The notes under the pieces: generated by a model
What the model was told of the DNA's origin: nothing
The model's database searches: none
Seen by the model: only the letters and a program-made list of their open reading frames with translations
Source of the DNA: Enoplosus armatus
Lineage: Eukaryota > Chordata > Actinopteri > Centrarchiformes > Enoplosidae
Length of the DNA stretch: 64,000 bases
Direction: 5' to 3'
Assembly: GCF_043641665.1 (NCBI RefSeq)
Contig: NC_092198.1
Span: 1,527,001-1,591,000, forward strand
Part shown: piece by piece, positions 23,271 through 64,000 of the stretch
How positions within the stretch are numbered: position 1 is the stretch's first letter
How the letters are laid out: every line of letters begins with the position of its first letter
Program-made: the position numbers and the translations under genes

Positions 23271-23894
23271 GCGTTCCTATCCTACAGTATTCGGATTCGA
23301 TGGAGACTAAGACCAAGAGTCTGCAGCCGCGCTAGCTGCTGTGTGCCGCTGTGCTTAGCTGATGCTTTGGGCTAAATGCTAACGTTAGCATACTAACATG
23401 CTGACGTTAAGAAGGTAAGACTTTTACCGTGTTCACCATCTCAGCGTAGCGTGTTAGCATGCTAACATTGTCATTAAATTAAGTCCAGCTGAGGCTGACA
23501 GATATTATTTATCTGGACCTGAATCACATCTCCAGCTGTCGTAGCTTCTCTTTTATCAGGTCGACAACAGAGTGCGAAGTTTCCCCTTTCAACACAGGAT
23601 CAACATGTTGTGAGTTGGTAGCGTTCTAATATCTTCATCTTATTCTCTTGTACAGTTCATGTAAATAGAAAATCACTGTTCTCAGATCGACTGATGTTTA
23701 TTGATATTTATTGATGTTTTTATTGAAAAAACAACCTGTAATTTGGACATTTCATTGTTTAAAGTGTTAAATGATCATTTAAAAGTTGAGTTTCACAATC
23801 AATAGTTGAAAATACAAACTGTGTTGAACAAGAGACGTCATTTTCTTCATTTCTTTCAAAGGTGTTCAGCTGTAGTTTGATTGCTGCTGATGTT

Positions 23895-24230
23895 CCACAT
23901 TTAGGATTATACTCTAATATCAATGTTCTGCTCTGACTAAAGAGATCAGTCTCATGTCTGTGTGAGGTGCAGAGCCGGAGTCAGGATGCAGTTAGCTTAG
24001 CTTAGCTTGTTTTCCCTCCTTATTTACATACATGAGAATATTAGAAACATCTCTGAATATAATGCAGTCCAGCCAGACTGAACATATTGTAGGCTTCATA
24101 AAAGTAGATTTTATTTAGTTCTGCTAAGCTAAGCTAAGCTAAGCTAACCACGTCCTGACTGATATCCATCTCCTCGTCTCACTCTCGGACAGAGTGTTTT
24201 CCCCGAAATGTTAAATTATTCCTTTAAACG
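23895..24230. repeat. dispersed TTAGCTTAGC repeat, copy 2, with inverted second arm
   Basis: 23895-24075 repeats copy 1 in the same orientation, including GTCTGTGTGAGGTGCAGAGC and TTATTTACATACATGAGAAT. 24120-24230 then carries GCTAAGCTAAGCTAAGCTAA and further sequence whose reverse complement resembles the start of the same family. The pair could fold as a hairpin. Confidence 0.6.
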
Positions 24231-27004
24231 GGAGAATCAAAATCTTCAGTGTGTCTTTAATACCATAAAAATGTGACATTTATGTTCAGTGGGACAGAAC
24301 GACACAGGAGGAACCTGGAAGTCCTATTTTCATAGTTTTTGTCCATCATTTCTAATAAAATTGCGTTCTCCAAGTTAATATCTGAGATCTGGCAACGTGA
24401 CGACGTAAGAGCCAGTAGTTCGGTTGCTGCTGAAGTCAAAGAACGAGCAGAGAGGTGAGTGAAACATGGAATGCATTTATTCATCTGTTAGAGAGATCAG
24501 CGTTAGAAAAATGACAGTGGACAAAAAGGCAGTGCTTCCCGAGGAATGATTGTAATGTGTGGAGAGAAACAGCTCGTAGGAAATGCAGGACATATTTCAA
24601 GGTCATCACACGGAGCTCAGAATGTGGCCTCTTTACACGCGGAATTAACATGCGTTCAAACAGGCGGGAAAACGCTGCGTCTCACCTGCTTCTGTATGCG
24701 TCATGAAGGCATTTTGGACGAGATATTAATATCCAGCTTCTCAGCATTTGTGGCTGCGTTCATCAAACTGGAAGCAATTTGGTACAAAACTTAATTTCTG
24801 CTCTACAACAATAAAGTTAGAATTTTCTGATTAGGTTTAAAATCGACTGAACCTGAACTGTCCGTCGTCTCTTCGGTCCCTGTCCTGCATGCACCTGATG
24901 TTACAGGTGCAAACTAAAGGAGAAGCAGCCACAGAGAAATGAAGGGGAGAAGATGCATCTTAATCAGAAGACGCTGGTGGAGACCTGCACGTTTGTTGTG
25001 AGCAGATTTGTTGGTCGGATAAAGTTTTACTGGTCAGTTTACTCGCAGCTGTGCCGTTGCCTTGACAACTAATATTGTAACCACAGCAACGATTACAGGG
25101 ACGACGAGAGTCGGCCTTAAAGGTCACAAAGATTTAGACAGCCGTGCAAAACTACATTCGAATTTCATGGCGATTTAAAGTCGGCCTCACGCAGCTCAGC
25201 TGTTGGCTGTTCAGTCTGACAATGGTCTTGAATCCAGAATACACAAATGAGTTCCTACAGATCATCAAGAAGAGGACAGAGTTGTGAGATTGATTAACCG
25301 ATCGATCACTATCAGACCTTCGCTCATCGATTTCTCGCCTGCTGTCCTGCATGTTAATGCCATTTGTAAAAGGGATCAGCTGCTTTGCAACAAGACAGAT
25401 CTTCATGCTTTCAGACGATCTAAGTCACCTTCTTCGATGTGCAGAGGAAGAGCCTGGAGAGGAATAGAAAGCTCAGGAACAAACTGGGCAGGTGAACAGA
25501 GAAGGTGTAACGTCGCAGCAGATTGTCTTTAAATCGTTTGTACCCGTCACAGAGGCCTGTTTTGTCTCTTAGTTTGCGTGATTTATTGCTTCTCCTGACA
25601 ATCTCACGTTCCCGAGCCGCTGAAGTAGAAACTGTTCTTTCAAAAATAAACTTTTACATTCCAGTTGGAATATCGCGGTTGGCTGCATATACTGAGTGTG
25701 CTGTATAGAAAATATTCAGTGTCGTATGAATGTTCCAGTTCAAGGTACCAGTGCATCGTACAGAGTTAACGACGAGCTCGAGAGCTTCTCACGCAGCTGA
25801 AAAACGTCCAATCTGACAGGAGATTTTAACATTTCTAAACATTTCTGGAATCAAATGATATTTTGGAGTGATTTATATTTAACATCAATGACAAACGTGA
25901 AACTGCCTTGGGAATCACTGCATTGGCAAATTATGTTTCCTCGTGTAAAAAGATCAAATTTGAAGACTGAAGAATGAGTATTTTTTGCAGCGCTAATCTG
26001 GTCTCAAACAGCCCACGAGGAGTTGCGTCTCAGCATTTGCATAATTATTTCACATTTTCTGCTTTGCTTGATAAACGCAGACAAAAACTAATCAGGAGCT
26101 GAATTACTGCTCTGGTCAAAAAAAAAAAGAAAAGAAACAAACCCAACGAGGGTTCAATGTTTCGAGCGATGTTTGGTCTCAAAGTCAAACGTTTTTGGAC
26201 CGTTCTCATTAGCTTTACACATTAAATCACACATGATGAGAAGAAAAGAGGAATCACTACGAGAACAAATCAACGAGGTCTCAAGTTACATTCGGTTGGA
26301 AAGACGAGAGGTAAAATAAAAAGTAAGTACTAGCAAATATCCGACTTAATTATGAGCGCAGTCGCGAGGAGTTCTCGAGGACGCTCGTGCAGCGCTGCGT
26401 CGCGGTGAGCCGACGGCTCCTTGTGCAAGTGTGTCTGGCCCTTTAAGAACCACGTGGAGACAATGTAAACAGCAGGTTTTAAGAGGAGAGGGATCACCAG
26501 CTAGCTGTTAAGATGCAAGCGACACACCAGTGAGACTTCAGTGTAATAATCAGGAATGCATAATTACAGAGGACTTTTCTTGTTTGGGGAGGCAGCTTTG
26601 AACAACAACAAAAGTCCTACTTCTGGCAATGAAACCCTGTTAAAGTAGTATTAAGGCCTCGTAGTTAGACTCGCAGAGATGTTACACAGAACAGAATTCC
26701 TTGGAAACAACCGGATGTGATAATTTAGTTATGATTTTTCTGCATAGGGTTCACTGCAAAGCTTCCCTGCCCTCGCGCCCCCCCCCCACACCCCTTCGAG
26801 GAAGTGACAGCCAGCGAGAACAAAAACGACAACAGAAGAAAAACAAAAGGACAGTTGAGAAAAATCGCTGTTCACGTGAACGCCAGTCAGAACCTGGTGC
26901 AGTACGCTCAGACGCCATCTGTGTTAGGTAGCTGGTGTGTTTGTCCCTTTGTTTGCGGCGAGAAGCCCCCGGCCCCCGGCCCCCGGCCCCCCCCCCGGGC
27001 TCCG

Positions 27005-63996
<36,992 letters not shown>

Positions 63997-64000
63997 TCAT

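Larger units (their letters stand above)
20987..27004. other. spacer between the two convergent genes, including both 3' UTRs
   Basis: About 6 kb between the proposed impg1 stop and the myo6 stop. It should hold the 3' UTR of each gene, but UTR ends cannot be fixed. AATAAA on the + strand occurs at 24354-24359 and 24810-24815; TTTATT, the minus-strand equivalent, occurs near 25582. Two copies of one dispersed repeat family, one of them inverted, and a hAT-like short element occupy 21836-24230. A C-run lies next to the myo6 stop at about 26780-26790 and 26990-26997. Confidence 0.7.

Overview
The window comes from a vertebrate nuclear genome, most likely a ray-finned and probably a spiny-rayed (percomorph) fish. 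Two large multi-exon genes with GT-AG introns face each other tail to tail. The introns carry several dispersed repeat families that I recognise from memory as common in percomorph fishes. The species cannot be named from sequence alone.

Layout. 1-3194 is intron or upstream sequence in which I could not place an exon. 3195-20986 (+ strand) holds the 3' seven coding exons of impg1, interphotoreceptor matrix proteoglycan 1. They encode the end of the first SEA domain, an enormous acidic linker with a 41-copy octapeptide repeat, the second SEA domain, an EGF-like cysteine-rich module and a short tail. 20987-27004 is the inter-gene spacer with both 3' UTRs. 27005-63954 (- strand) holds the 3' half of myo6, unconventional myosin VI. 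Fifteen exons run from the actin-binding part of the motor through the converter and reverse-gear insert, IQ motif, lever-arm bundle, charged single-alpha-helix, ubiquitin-binding and cargo-binding regions to the stop codon. The N-terminal motor exons lie beyond the right edge, and the 5' exons of impg1 lie beyond the left edge.

In human, MYO6 and IMPG1 are also convergent neighbours (6q14), so this is a conserved gene pair. Exon phases agree at every junction I assembled. All identifications come from reading the translated exons against remembered human proteins; no search was run. Which teleost duplicate this is (a or b) is not resolved.

The most interesting items are: the acidic minisatellite that makes the impg1 linker several times longer than in human; two phase-symmetric small exons in myo6 that match the mammalian small and large alternative tail inserts; a consensus GSVVV autoproteolysis motif in the second SEA domain of impg1; an unusual impg1 C-terminus; and several unexplained tandem, palindromic and inverted repeats in the introns. 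I found no prokaryotic-type features, CRISPR arrays or RNA genes.
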